From: Flavobacterium chungbukense
GTDB taxonomy: Bacteria > Bacteroidota > Bacteroidia > Flavobacteriales > Flavobacteriaceae
Length of the DNA: 64,000 nucleotides
Reading direction: 5' to 3'
Assembly: GCF_020805785.1 (NCBI RefSeq)
Contig: NZ_JAJGZV010000006.1
Span: 186,001 to 250,000 of the forward strand
The translations under genes were made by a program, and so were the position numbers. The notes below the pieces were generated by a model, which was not told where the DNA came from, made no database searches, and saw nothing but the letters and a program-made list of their open reading frames with translations. This document shows, piece after piece, positions 34,998-43,242 of the stretch (its first letter is position 1; each line of letters starts with the position of its first letter).

Positions 34998-35006
34998 AAG
35001 TGGTGT

Positions 35007-35184
35007 GCCACGACTCGAGCGATAGCGAACAGGCGAAGCAATTACACGAATTTCACAAATTTCTTTTTATAATTTTTGCCACAGATTAAAGTGATTATTC
35101 GGATTTATTAATTGCGTAAAAATCATTAAAAATCCTTTTAATCTGTGGCAAAAATAATTAGTGTAAATTCGTGTAATTCGTGGC
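35007..35184. repeat. Composite palindromic repeat with a 27-bp insertion in one arm
   Basis: The outer right arm (AAATTCGTGTAATTCGTGGC, 35165-35184) pairs with GCCACGA (35007-35013) plus ATTACACGAATTT (35041-35053); the 27 bases at 35014-35040 interrupt the left arm. An inner perfect 13-bp pair, GCCACAGATTAAA (35078-35090) with its complement (35137-35149), is nested inside. It is related to the element at 23801-23943. Confidence 0.75.
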
Positions 35185-35198
35185 AAAAAAAATCACCA

Positions 35199-36104
35199 AT
35201 GAAAAAACTCATTATCGCAGCAGGAACAGGTTTTCTAGGACAAGTTTTAGTCAATCATTTCAAAGATAAATTTGAAGAAATTGTAATTCTAACAAGAGGA
35301 AAATCTCAAACAATTGACGGAATTAAATATGTTAACTGGAATGCCAGAACTTTTTCTGGCTGGGAAAAAGAATTAGAAAACGCGACAGTTTTAATTAATC
35401 TCGCAGGAAAATCTGTTGATTGCCGTTACACGAAAGAAAATAAAAAAGAGATTCTATTATCTCGAATTGAAAGCACCAAAATTCTAAATAAAGCGGTTTT
35501 AAATTGTCAAAATCCACCGAAACATTGGCTGAATTCATCGACTTCAACCATTTATCGTTTTTCTTTAGACAAACAAATGGATGAAGTTGACGGCGAAATC
35601 GGAAATGATTTTTCTATAAATGTGGCGCTTTCTTGGGAAAAAGCATTCTTTAAAACTGAAACTCCAAATACATTGAAAACAGCTTTGCGAACTTCGATTG
35701 TTTTAGGAAAAAATGGCGGTGTTTTTATTCCGTTAAAGACTTTGGCTAAAATTGGTTTTGGAGCAAAACAAGGAAAAGGAAATCAATTCATCAGCTGGAT
35801 TCATGAAGATGATTTTGCGAATGCAATTGATCTTATTATTGAAAAAGAAATCACTGGCATTATCAATATTGTTTCTCCTGAACCAATTCGAAATATTGAT
35901 TTTATGCAGAAACTTAGAAAAGCAGTTGGTTTTCCTTTTGGAATTCCGATGAATAAATTCTTTCTTGAAATTGGATCTTTTTTTATTCGAACTGAAACTG
36001 AATTGGTTTTGAAAAGTAGGAATGTGATTCCGAAACGACTTTTGGAAAATGGGTTTAAATTTAAGTTTGGTGATATTGATGAGGCTTTCCGAGATTTAAT
36101 TTAG
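35199..36104 (+). CDS. TIGR01777-family NAD-dependent epimerase-like protein
   Basis: The 301-residue extended short-chain dehydrogenase fold has an N-terminal nucleotide-binding Ala-Gly-Thr-Gly-Phe-Leu-Gly. Asn-Leu-Ala-Gly-Lys-Ser-Val-Asp follows, with Trp-Ile-His-Glu-Asp-Asp-Phe near residue 205, the marks of the YfcH/TIGR01777 group. The substrate is unknown. ATG 35199 is the start; a GTG frame extending 54 bp upstream runs through the palindromic repeat and is rejected. Confidence 0.88.
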   Translation: MKKLIIAAGTGFLGQVLVNHFKDKFEEIVILTRGKSQTIDGIKYVNWNARTFSGWEKELENATVLINLAGKSVDCRYTKENKKEILLSRIESTKILNKAVLNCQNPPKHWLNSSTSTIYRFSLDKQMDEVDGEIGNDFSINVALSWEKAFFKTETPNTLKTALRTSIVLGKNGGVFIPLKTLAKIGFGAKQGKGNQFISWIHEDDFANAIDLIIEKEITGIINIVSPEPIRNIDFMQKLRKAVGFPFGIPMNKFFLEIGSFFIRTETELVLKSRNVIPKRLLENGFKFKFGDIDEAFRDLI

Positions 36105-36123
36105 AATCCAAATTCACATAGTT

Positions 36124-36225
36124 TTGTCATTTCGACGAAGGAGAAATCTCCACGAGAAACTCGCCAAAGATTGAATTCGAATTGTAGAGTTACTTGCGAA
36201 GATTTCTCCTTCGTCGAAATGACAA
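36124..36225. repeat. Palindromic repeat (CATTTCGACGAAGGAG family), copy 1
   Basis: Perfect 26-bp arms at 36124-36149 and 36200-36225, containing CATTTCGACGAAGGAGAAAT and its complement. A second copy with 33-bp arms lies at 37222-37333. Confidence 0.8.
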
Positions 36226-36246
36226 GATTGCGCAAAAAATAAATTA

Positions 36247-36702
36247 ATGACAACAATAAACCTCACAACCAAAATAAACGCCTCAAAACAAATCGTTTTT
36301 GATGCGTCAAGAAATATCGATATTCACCAGCAATCTGCAAGTCCAACAAAAGAAAAAGCTATTGATGGCGTAACATCGGGTTTAATAAATTTAAACGAAA
36401 CGGTAACCTGGCGTGGCAAACATTTCGGATTTTATATCACACACAAAAGCCGAATTACTGCAATGAATTTCTACGATTATTTTGTGGATGAAATGGAAAA
36501 AGGGAAATTCAAATCGTTTAAACATGAACATTTTTTTGAAGAAGAAAATGGCGTTACGATTATGAAAGATAAATTGCAATATGAAACGCCTTTTGGGATA
36601 TTTGGAGAACTTTTTGATATTTTGTTTTTAGAAAAACATCTTACTAACTTCCTTTTGGAGAGAAACAAAATCCTAAAGGAAGTATCTGAAAAAGAGAATT
36701 AA
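36247..36702 (+). CDS. SRPBCC-superfamily protein
   Basis: The 151-residue protein follows the START/polyketide-cyclase pattern: an opening strand ending Lys-Ile-Asn-Ala-Ser, then Val-Phe-Asp-Ala-Ser-Arg-Asn-Ile-Asp. Antiparallel strands follow and a long C-terminal helix containing Phe-Leu-Leu-Glu-Arg-Asn. These cavities bind hydrophobic ligands; the ligand here is unknown. It follows the epimerase gene on the same strand with a palindromic repeat between. Confidence 0.78.
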   Translation: MTTINLTTKINASKQIVFDASRNIDIHQQSASPTKEKAIDGVTSGLINLNETVTWRGKHFGFYITHKSRITAMNFYDYFVDEMEKGKFKSFKHEHFFEEENGVTIMKDKLQYETPFGIFGELFDILFLEKHLTNFLLERNKILKEVSEKEN

Positions 36703-36772
36703 AATAATTTTCTTACTTTTATAAGTAATTCGCTTCTGAATGATTGAAGCAAAACAATCAAAAAATATACTT

Positions 36773-37168
36773 ATGAAATTAAAAATTATATTATCAGCAC
36801 TTTTATTTACTATGTCTTTTATCGGATTTGCACAAAGTAATTGTACAACTCTAAAAGGTTGCGAAAGAAAATTATGTGAATTAAATACAAAATTAACTGC
36901 TGCGAAAAAAGCCGGAAATCAAAACCAGATAAAAGGAGTTGAAGAAGCTATAGCACAGACTAAGAAAAACTGTACCACTAAAACAGTCAATACTGATCTT
37001 GACAAAAAAGTAAAAGAAAAACAGCAAAAAGTAAACGAAAGAACTGCCGATTTGAACAAAGCCATTAAAGACAATGAAAGCAAAGAAAAAATCGACAAGA
37101 AAAAAAAGAAATTAAATGAAGCTAAAGCTGATTTGAATAAAGCTTTGGCTGAGCAAAAGGTGAAATAG
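36773..37168 (+). CDS. DUF1090-like exported coiled-coil protein
   Basis: The 131-residue protein has a signal peptide of about 20 residues ending Gly-Phe-Ala-Gln. Four cysteines in the N-terminal half (Asn-Cys-Thr-Thr-Leu-Lys-Gly-Cys, then Cys-Glu and Asn-Cys-Thr) are followed by a highly charged Lys/Glu coiled coil. This is the DUF1090 layout of small periplasmic proteins. ATG 36773 is preferred because the signal peptide begins there; an extension 33 bp upstream is not. Confidence 0.75.
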   Translation: MKLKIILSALLFTMSFIGFAQSNCTTLKGCERKLCELNTKLTAAKKAGNQNQIKGVEEAIAQTKKNCTTKTVNTDLDKKVKEKQQKVNERTADLNKAIKDNESKEKIDKKKKKLNEAKADLNKALAEQKVK

Positions 37169-37221
37169 ATTTTTCTCGCAGATTTTAACAAATTAATTTG
37201 GCGAAGTCCAATATTTAAACG

Positions 37222-37333
37222 CAATCTTGTCATTTCGACGAAGGAGAAATCTCCACAAGTAACTCCGCAACGAGAATCCAATCTTTGTCGAGCTTCTCGC
37301 GGAGATTTCTCCTTCGTCGAAATGACAAGATTG
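37222..37333. repeat. Palindromic repeat (CATTTCGACGAAGGAG family), copy 2
   Basis: Perfect 33-bp arms at 37222-37254 and 37301-37333, the longest in the window. Its arms contain the same core as the copy at 36124-36225, while the loops differ. Confidence 0.82.
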
Positions 37334-37380
37334 TGGCAACAAATCTTCTTTTAAAAACAAATCTTCTCGTTTTATGGTTC

Positions 37381-37490
37381 GCGTGAGGGATAGAGGCGGT
37401 ATCTCCCGATTTAGAAAAACAAGGCTTTTTCAGCCGTAGTTTTTGTTAATCGGGAATTTAGCCGATAGCCTGACCCGGAGGGACACGCCC
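37381..37490 (+). ncRNA. Flavo-1-like structured element, copy 1
   Basis: Begins GCGTGAGGGATAG and ends CACGCCC, the two ends pairing as GCGTG/CACGC. Inside, CCCGATT and AATCGGG close a long hairpin. The ends match copies at 41497 and 56025, while the hairpin sequence differs. From memory this resembles the Flavo-1 RNA motif; no covariance search was run. Confidence 0.6.
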
Positions 37491-37499
37491 AAAATAATA

Positions 37500-38309
37500 T
37501 TATTTAGAAAACGCAATCATTAACCACCAAAAAACAGGTACGGCTTCGACCCAAAAAGAAGTGTAATATTTCGATCGATTGGTATTGGCAAAGAAGATAA
37601 ACAACATCAAAGTCACAACCATTATCAGATTGATAATTAGATCGTGAAGTGTAAAACTCAAAATTCCTAAAACCCAAAACGGAACTAAAAGAGAAAATCC
37701 TAGAATCTTCGTTCGTTTTACTCCGATTGTCTGCGGAACGGTTTGCAAATGCGGATCGTCATTAGCTAAATCCAGAATTTCGAAAACCAAAATCAGTACA
37801 AAAACCAAAACAAAACGCTGAATGCATTTTATAAAAAAATTGGCTGTAAACGGAATTTCGGCATTTATATACGGCAAAACCAAAGTTGCGCCAACCCAAC
37901 AAAGCGCTACAATGTAGATTTTTACTCCTGCCCAGTTTCGGGCATTTTTTCTGTTTGGGAAAAAAGGTAAAGTATAAAGTGCCGTTATGGCAAAAATTAC
38001 AACCGAAACAATTTGAGTAATTCGCTTTAAATGGAAAAAATAATAGCCGACTAAAATCAGCGAAATCAAACTTAAAACAGCTATAATTTTTAATTGAATG
38101 CCAACTGGTTTTCTTTTCACTCGAACAAGCGCATCGTACTTTACGAAATTATATCCTACAATTGTTCCGAAAAAAACGAACAACGCCATTGATTCATCAT
38201 ATTGAATATGAAAGAAATAAAACGTTATCCTAACCAAAGCATAACACGATAAAGCCACGTGAATACTGCTGTTTAAATAAAAATTGAATATTTGTTTTAG
38301 AAGTTTCAT
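37500..38309 (-). CDS. UbiA-like prenyltransferase-family membrane protein
   Basis: The 269-residue polytopic protein has about eight membrane helices. It contains Asp-Leu-Ala-Asn-Asp-Asp-Pro-His-Leu-Gln-Thr-Val-Pro-Gln-Thr-Ile-Gly, which resembles the second aspartate motif of UbiA enzymes. The first motif near Asn-Phe-Val-Lys-Tyr-Asp is degenerate, so activity on a prenyl donor is uncertain. ATG 38309 is preferred to a start 33 bp upstream. It is divergent from gcvP. Confidence 0.72.
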   Translation of the reverse strand: MKLLKQIFNFYLNSSIHVALSCYALVRITFYFFHIQYDESMALFVFFGTIVGYNFVKYDALVRVKRKPVGIQLKIIAVLSLISLILVGYYFFHLKRITQIVSVVIFAITALYTLPFFPNRKNARNWAGVKIYIVALCWVGATLVLPYINAEIPFTANFFIKCIQRFVLVFVLILVFEILDLANDDPHLQTVPQTIGVKRTKILGFSLLVPFWVLGILSFTLHDLIINLIMVVTLMLFIFFANTNRSKYYTSFWVEAVPVFWWLMIAFSK

Positions 38310-38406
38310 ATTCCGAAATCTAATCAATTGGTAACAAATCAACTCTTTAGTTAGAAAATTGACAAAAATTGAAGTTAAAAATACCCATTAAATTATTAAT
38401 AATACT

Positions 38407-38414
38407 TAATTTTG
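38407..38414 (+). promoter_or_regulatory. -7 promoter box of gcvP
   Basis: TAATTTTG, implying a leader of about 115 bases before the gcvP ATG. No -33 TTTG at standard spacing. Confidence 0.4.
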
Positions 38415-38532
38415 CGCCACAAAAAAACAACACATTTACTTTAAAATGTAATAAACCTTGTGTAGCATTAGATTACGTCAAATAAAACGCTCGGAAAATT
38501 ACTTTTGATCTTTAAAAAATAGACTGCTACAA

Positions 38533-41382
38533 ATGAAAACAGATGCTTTTGCTTTAAGACACATTGGTCCAAGAGAAACAGATCTTCAACACATGTTACA
38601 AACCATTGGTGTTGAATCTATTGAACAACTTGTTTATGAAACCCTTCCGGACGATATTCGTTTAAAAGCGCCTTTGAATTTAGATCCTGCAATGACAGAA
38701 TTCGAATTTGCAAATCATATTCGCGAATTAGGGAAGAAAAACAAAACATTTAAATCATACATTGGTTTGGGTTATCACCCAACTATCGTTCCTGCGCCAA
38801 TTCAGAGAAATATCTTCGAAAACCCAGGATGGTATACTGCTTACACGCCTTACCAAGCAGAAATTGCTCAAGGTCGTTTAGAAGCTATTTTAAATTTCCA
38901 AACTACTGTTATCGAATTAACAGGAATGGAAATTGCAAACGCTTCTTTATTGGACGAAGGTACAGCTGCTGCAGAAGCTATGGCTTTATTATTTGATGTT
39001 CGTACAAGAGATCAAAAGAAAAATAATATACACAAATTCTTCGTTTCTGAAGAAATTTTACCACAAACTTTATCTGTACTTCAAACACGTTCGACTCCAA
39101 TTGGAATTGAATTAGTTGTTGGAAATCACGAAACTTTTGATTTTTCAACTGAGTTTTTTGGGGCTATTTTACAATACCCAGGAAAATACGGTCAGGTGAA
39201 CGATTACAGTGCTTTTGTTGCTAAAGCAAAAGAAAACGAAATCAAAGTTGCCTTCGCTGCCGATATTTTATCACTTGCTGCTTTAACTTCTCCGGGAGAA
39301 ATGGGAGCTGCAGTTGTGGTTGGAACTTCACAACGTTTTGGTGTACCAATGGGTTATGGCGGACCTCATGCTGCATTTTTTGCAACTAAAGACGAATACA
39401 AACGTTCTATGCCGGGTCGTATTATTGGAGTTTCTATTGATGTTAATGGAAACCGTGCTTTACGTATGGCTTTAGGAACTCGTGAACAACACATTAAACG
39501 TGAAAAAGCGACTTCAAATATTTGTACTGCTCAGGTTTTATTGGCAGTTATGGCTGGAATGTATGCCGTTTACCACGGACCAGAAGGTTTAAAATACATT
39601 GCAAATAAAGTTCACGCATCGGCAGTTACTACTGCTGAAGCTTTGAATAAATTAGGCGTTTTCCAAACTAACACGGCTTACTTTGACACGATTTTAGTAA
39701 AAGCTGATGCTCAAAAAGTAAAAGCAGTTGCTGAGAAAAACAAAGTAAACTTCTTCTACCCTGATGCTGATTCAGTTTCAATTTCATTAAACGAAACGAC
39801 TTCAATTAGCGACATCAACCAAATCGTTGCGATCTTTGCTGAAGCTTTAGGAAAAGAAACTTTCACGGTTTCTGAATTAACTGAAGCTAGTCAATTACCT
39901 GCTTCATTAGAAAGAACATCTTCTTTCTTGACACATGATGTTTTCAATAATCATCATTCAGAAAGTCAGTTAATGCGTTACATCAAAAAATTAGAGCGTA
40001 AAGATTTATCGTTGAATCATTCGATGATTTCCTTAGGTTCTTGTACAATGAAATTAAACGCAGCTTCTGAAATGTTGCCTCTTTCAATGCCAAACTGGAA
40101 CAGCATTCACCCGTTTGCACCAGTGGAACAAGCTGAAGGTTACATCACAATGCTTAAAAAATTAGAGCAGCAATTAAATGTAATTACTGGATTTGCTGGA
40201 ACAACTTTACAGCCAAATTCTGGAGCGCAAGGAGAATATGCTGGTTTAATGGCAATTCGTGCTTACCATTTATCAAGAAACGAAGGGCATCGTAATGTAT
40301 GTTTGATTCCTTCATCGGCTCACGGAACAAATCCTGCTTCTGCAGCGATGGCGGGAATGAAAATTATCGTTACGAAAACGACTCCGGAAGGAAATATTGA
40401 TGTAGAAGATTTAAGAGAAAAAGCGATTGAACATAAAGATGATTTATCTTGTTTAATGGTAACTTATCCATCTACTCACGGAGTTTTTGAATCTTCAATT
40501 ATCGAAATCACTAAATTAATCCACGATAATGGCGGATTAGTATATATGGACGGTGCAAACATGAATGCACAAGTTGGATTAACAAATCCAGCAACAATTG
40601 GCGCTGATGTTTGTCACTTAAACTTACACAAAACATTCGCTATTCCTCACGGTGGTGGCGGACCTGGAGTTGGACCAATTTGTGTGAACGAAAAATTAGT
40701 TCCGTTTTTACCAACCAACCCAATCTTAAAAGTAGGTGGTGAACAAGCAATTACAGCAATTTCATCTGCACCTTACGGATCTGCTTTAGTATGTTTAATC
40801 TCTTACGGCTACATCACAATGATGGGTGCTGAAGGATTAAAAAGCGCTACAGAGCACGCTATTTTGAATGCTAATTACATGAAATCTCGTTTCGAAGGAC
40901 ACTATCCAATTCTTTATACTGGAGAATGCGGAAGAGCAGCTCACGAAATGATTTTAGATTGCCGTGCATTCAAAGAAAACGGAATTGAAGTTGGTGATAT
41001 CGCAAAACGTTTAATGGATTACGGTTTCCACGCTCCTACGGTTTCTTTCCCAGTTGCTGGAACTTTAATGATCGAGCCAACTGAATCTGAAGATTTAGCA
41101 GAATTAGACCGTTTCTGTGATGCTCTTATCTCAATCAGAAAAGAGATCGAAGCTGCAACTGCTGATGACAAAAACAATGTATTGAAAAATGCACCTCACA
41201 CATTGGCAATGTTAACTACAGATTCTTGGGATTTCCCTTATACTAGAGAAAAAGCAGCTTATCCATTGGATTATATCGCTGACAATAAATTCTGGCCATC
41301 AGTTCGTCGTGTAGATGACGCTTACGGTGACAGAAACTTAGTTTGCAGCTGTGCTCCTATCGAAGCTTACATGGAAAACTAA
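38533..41382 (+). CDS. gcvP: Glycine dehydrogenase (decarboxylating), P protein
   Basis: The 949-residue single-chain P protein decarboxylates glycine with pyridoxal phosphate and passes the aminomethyl group to the lipoylated H protein. The N-terminal half starts Ala-Leu-Arg-His-Ile-Gly-Pro. The PLP lysine is Lys700 in Asn-Leu-His-Lys-Thr-Phe, followed by the glycine-rich Pro-His-Gly-Gly-Gly-Gly-Pro-Gly. Length is normal. gcvT and gcvH are not in the window. A terminator follows directly. Confidence 0.97.
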   Translation: MKTDAFALRHIGPRETDLQHMLQTIGVESIEQLVYETLPDDIRLKAPLNLDPAMTEFEFANHIRELGKKNKTFKSYIGLGYHPTIVPAPIQRNIFENPGWYTAYTPYQAEIAQGRLEAILNFQTTVIELTGMEIANASLLDEGTAAAEAMALLFDVRTRDQKKNNIHKFFVSEEILPQTLSVLQTRSTPIGIELVVGNHETFDFSTEFFGAILQYPGKYGQVNDYSAFVAKAKENEIKVAFAADILSLAALTSPGEMGAAVVVGTSQRFGVPMGYGGPHAAFFATKDEYKRSMPGRIIGVSIDVNGNRALRMALGTREQHIKREKATSNICTAQVLLAVMAGMYAVYHGPEGLKYIANKVHASAVTTAEALNKLGVFQTNTAYFDTILVKADAQKVKAVAEKNKVNFFYPDADSVSISLNETTSISDINQIVAIFAEALGKETFTVSELTEASQLPASLERTSSFLTHDVFNNHHSESQLMRYIKKLERKDLSLNHSMISLGSCTMKLNAASEMLPLSMPNWNSIHPFAPVEQAEGYITMLKKLEQQLNVITGFAGTTLQPNSGAQGEYAGLMAIRAYHLSRNEGHRNVCLIPSSAHGTNPASAAMAGMKIIVTKTTPEGNIDVEDLREKAIEHKDDLSCLMVTYPSTHGVFESSIIEITKLIHDNGGLVYMDGANMNAQVGLTNPATIGADVCHLNLHKTFAIPHGGGGPGVGPICVNEKLVPFLPTNPILKVGGEQAITAISSAPYGSALVCLISYGYITMMGAEGLKSATEHAILNANYMKSRFEGHYPILYTGECGRAAHEMILDCRAFKENGIEVGDIAKRLMDYGFHAPTVSFPVAGTLMIEPTESEDLAELDRFCDALISIRKEIEAATADDKNNVLKNAPHTLAMLTTDSWDFPYTREKAAYPLDYIADNKFWPSVRRVDDAYGDRNLVCSCAPIEAYMEN

Positions 41383-41407
41383 GAAATAGTTTTCTTATAC
41401 ATATTCA

Positions 41408-41446
41408 AATCCGACAAGTTTTAAAAACCTGTCGGGTTTTGTTTTT
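41408..41446 (+). terminator. Terminator of gcvP
   Basis: ATCCGACAAG pairs (with one or two mismatches) to CCTGTCGGGT and is followed by a T-rich run, 26 bp after the stop. Confidence 0.7.
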
Positions 41447-41496
41447 TAAATTCAAAAATTTAAAAAATCCCAAAATCTAAAATATAAAATCAAGCT

Positions 41497-41611
41497 GGGC
41501 GTGCCACCATCCCGATAAAAGGGCCAACTCACTTTACGATTATTCGCCCTTTTATCGGGATGCTGTCGGGCTATCCGCGCTACTTCGGTAGCCAGCTCCT
41601 ATCCCTCACGC
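41497..41611 (-). ncRNA. Flavo-1-like structured element, copy 2 (minus orientation)
   Basis: Read on the minus strand it begins GCGTGAGGGATAG and ends CACGCCC. It contains a small GCTACCGAAGTAGC hairpin and the GCGGATAGCCCG block also present at 56025. The large hairpin is CATCCCGATAAAAGGGC with its exact complement, unlike either other copy. Confidence 0.62.
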
Positions 41612-41813
41612 AGTCAAAACAATAAAGAAGATTCGGATTTATAAAAACATAACTTTTTGTTAGATTTTTGTGAAATTAATTTTAGTAAATAAAAAATAAT
41701 TCCAAAGAATCATTTTCCCAAACTTGCTTCAATCGTTTGAAATCTAGGAAATATTAAAAAATCATTAGAAGAAACACAATATATCTTCTAAAAAATTGTT
41801 TTTTCATAATTAT

Positions 41814-41849
41814 ATGCATGCATACTATTTTTTATGATAGTTATCATAA
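41814..41849. promoter_or_regulatory. Putative regulatory sites upstream of the KAS III gene
   Basis: ATGCATGCATAC at 41814-41825 is shared exactly with the acyl-CoA dehydrogenase promoter region (52249-52260). The palindrome TTATGATAGTTATCATAA follows at 41832-41849. Both lie 50-85 bp before the KAS III ATG. Regulatory function is inferred. Confidence 0.4.
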
Positions 41850-41898
41850 TATTATTTATACATTAGCGCTAAATTTATCGGATAATTAAAGGGAAATA

Positions 41899-42957
41899 AT
41901 GAAAATAAAAATAATTGGCATTGGGAGTTACATTCCTAATTTAGAAGTAAAAAACACAGACTTTGACAAACATATTTTTTTAAATGAAGATGGAACTCCA
42001 TTTGGTTACCCCAACGAAGTTGTTATTAAGAAATTTAAAGGCATTACCGGAATTGAAAATCGCCGATATGCAGAACCAGAATATACCGCATCTGATTTAG
42101 CTTTTTTTGCTGCTCAAAAAGCAATAGCAAATGCAGGAATTGATGCCGAAACTTTAGACTATATCATTTTTGCACACAACTTTGGCGATGTAAAAACTGG
42201 AACGCATCAAACGGATATTTTACCAAGTCTGGCAACTCGCGTAAAAAACAAATTAGGCATTAAAAACCCTAGATGTGTCGCTTACGATATTCTTTTTGGA
42301 TGTCCAGGATGGATTGAAGGTGTTCTTCAAGCAAATGCTTTCATCAAATCTGGAATGGCAAAAAGAGTAATGGTAATTGGTGCAGAAACGCTTTCAAGAG
42401 TTGTTGACGACCACGATCGTGATTCTATGATTTATTCTGATGGAGCTGGAGTTTCTATTTTAGAAGCTTCAACAGACGAAGCGGGATTGTTGGCTTACGA
42501 AAGCGCTACTTACGCTAATGATGAAGCAAATTATCTTTTCTTCGGAAAATCATACAATCCAGATTTAGATCCAGACATCAAATATATTAAAATGTATGGA
42601 CGCAAAATTTACGAATTTGCTTTAAGTAATGTTCCATTAGCTATGAAAAGCTGTTTAGACAAAAGCGGAATTGCCATCGACGATGTGAAAAAAATTCTTA
42701 TTCATCAGGCAAACGAAAAAATGGACGAAGCGATTATCGAACGTTTCTACAAATTATACGACAAAACTGCGCCTAAAGACATTATGCCTATGAGTATTCA
42801 CGATTTAGGAAACAGCAGCGTAGCAACAGTTCCAACTTTATACGATTTAATTCTTCAGGGAAAAATTGAAAATCAAGAAATCAACAAAGGTGATGTTATC
42901 ATTTTTGCTTCTGTGGGAGCCGGAATGAATATCAATGCTTTTGTTTATAGACATTAA
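41899..42957 (+). CDS. 3-oxoacyl-ACP synthase III family enzyme (FabH-like)
   Basis: The 352-residue thiolase-fold condensing enzyme has the KAS III catalytic triad Cys135 (Phe-Gly-Cys-Pro-Gly-Trp), His269 (Ile-His-Gln-Ala-Asn) and Asn305 (Gly-Asn-Ser-Ser-Val). It would condense an acyl-CoA starter with malonyl-ACP. The N-terminal region with an extra Phe-Gly-Tyr-Pro-Asn-Glu stretch differs from housekeeping FabH, suggesting a paralogue with another starter preference. It stands alone, not in a fab operon. Confidence 0.88.
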   Translation: MKIKIIGIGSYIPNLEVKNTDFDKHIFLNEDGTPFGYPNEVVIKKFKGITGIENRRYAEPEYTASDLAFFAAQKAIANAGIDAETLDYIIFAHNFGDVKTGTHQTDILPSLATRVKNKLGIKNPRCVAYDILFGCPGWIEGVLQANAFIKSGMAKRVMVIGAETLSRVVDDHDRDSMIYSDGAGVSILEASTDEAGLLAYESATYANDEANYLFFGKSYNPDLDPDIKYIKMYGRKIYEFALSNVPLAMKSCLDKSGIAIDDVKKILIHQANEKMDEAIIERFYKLYDKTAPKDIMPMSIHDLGNSSVATVPTLYDLILQGKIENQEINKGDVIIFASVGAGMNINAFVYRH

Positions 42958-43043
42958 AAAACGTGTTTATATAAAGTAAATTAAGTTTTATTTTTATTGT
43001 GAGTGAAATAATCTCGTAAAGACGCGAAGTCGCAAAGTTTTTT

Positions 43044-43111
43044 AAACCATATAAGTAATATAAGATATTTTAAGTTTTTACTTAATTGAACTTATATTAC
43101 TTATATGGTTT
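43044..43111. repeat. Palindromic repeat with perfect 21-bp arms
   Basis: AAACCATATAAGTAATATAA at 43044 onward is exactly complementary to 43091-43111. The interior contains TAAGTTTTTACTTA, a second small hairpin. It lies between the KAS III and methyltransferase genes. Confidence 0.75.
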
Positions 43112-43209
43112 ATTTTTTGATCAAAACTTTACATCTTTAAAAGAAATTTATTTTTCAAACTTAGCTCCGCAACTGAATACTAAAAACTGAACACTGAATA
43201 CTTTTTTAG

Positions 43210-43217
43210 TATCTTTG
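43210..43217 (+). promoter_or_regulatory. -7 promoter box of the methyltransferase-like gene
   Basis: TATCTTTG, 25 bp before the ATG at 43243. Confidence 0.5.
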
Positions 43218-43242
43218 CGCCTTTGCTGATAAAAAATAAAAA

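Larger units (their letters stand above)
37169..37499. other. Convergent intergenic region filled by two repeat elements
   Basis: 331 bp between the DUF1090-like and UbiA-like genes. It holds the 33-bp-arm palindrome (37222-37333) followed by the Flavo-1-like element (37381-37490), with no coding frame. Confidence 0.7.
41383..41898. other. Intergenic region between gcvP and KAS III gene
   Basis: 516 bp holding the gcvP terminator, a minus-oriented Flavo-1-like element, and a regulatory-looking stretch with ATGCATGCATAC (41814-41825) and a palindrome (41832-41849). No coding frame is credible. Confidence 0.6.

Noticed and set aside
35145..35198. GTG-initiated extension of the TIGR01777 epimerase
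   Set aside because: The extra codons run through the arm of a palindromic repeat, and the nucleotide-binding motif follows ATG 35199 directly.
38415..38532. Glycine riboswitch before gcvP
   Set aside because: No recognisable aptamer core; only a plain AT-rich leader.
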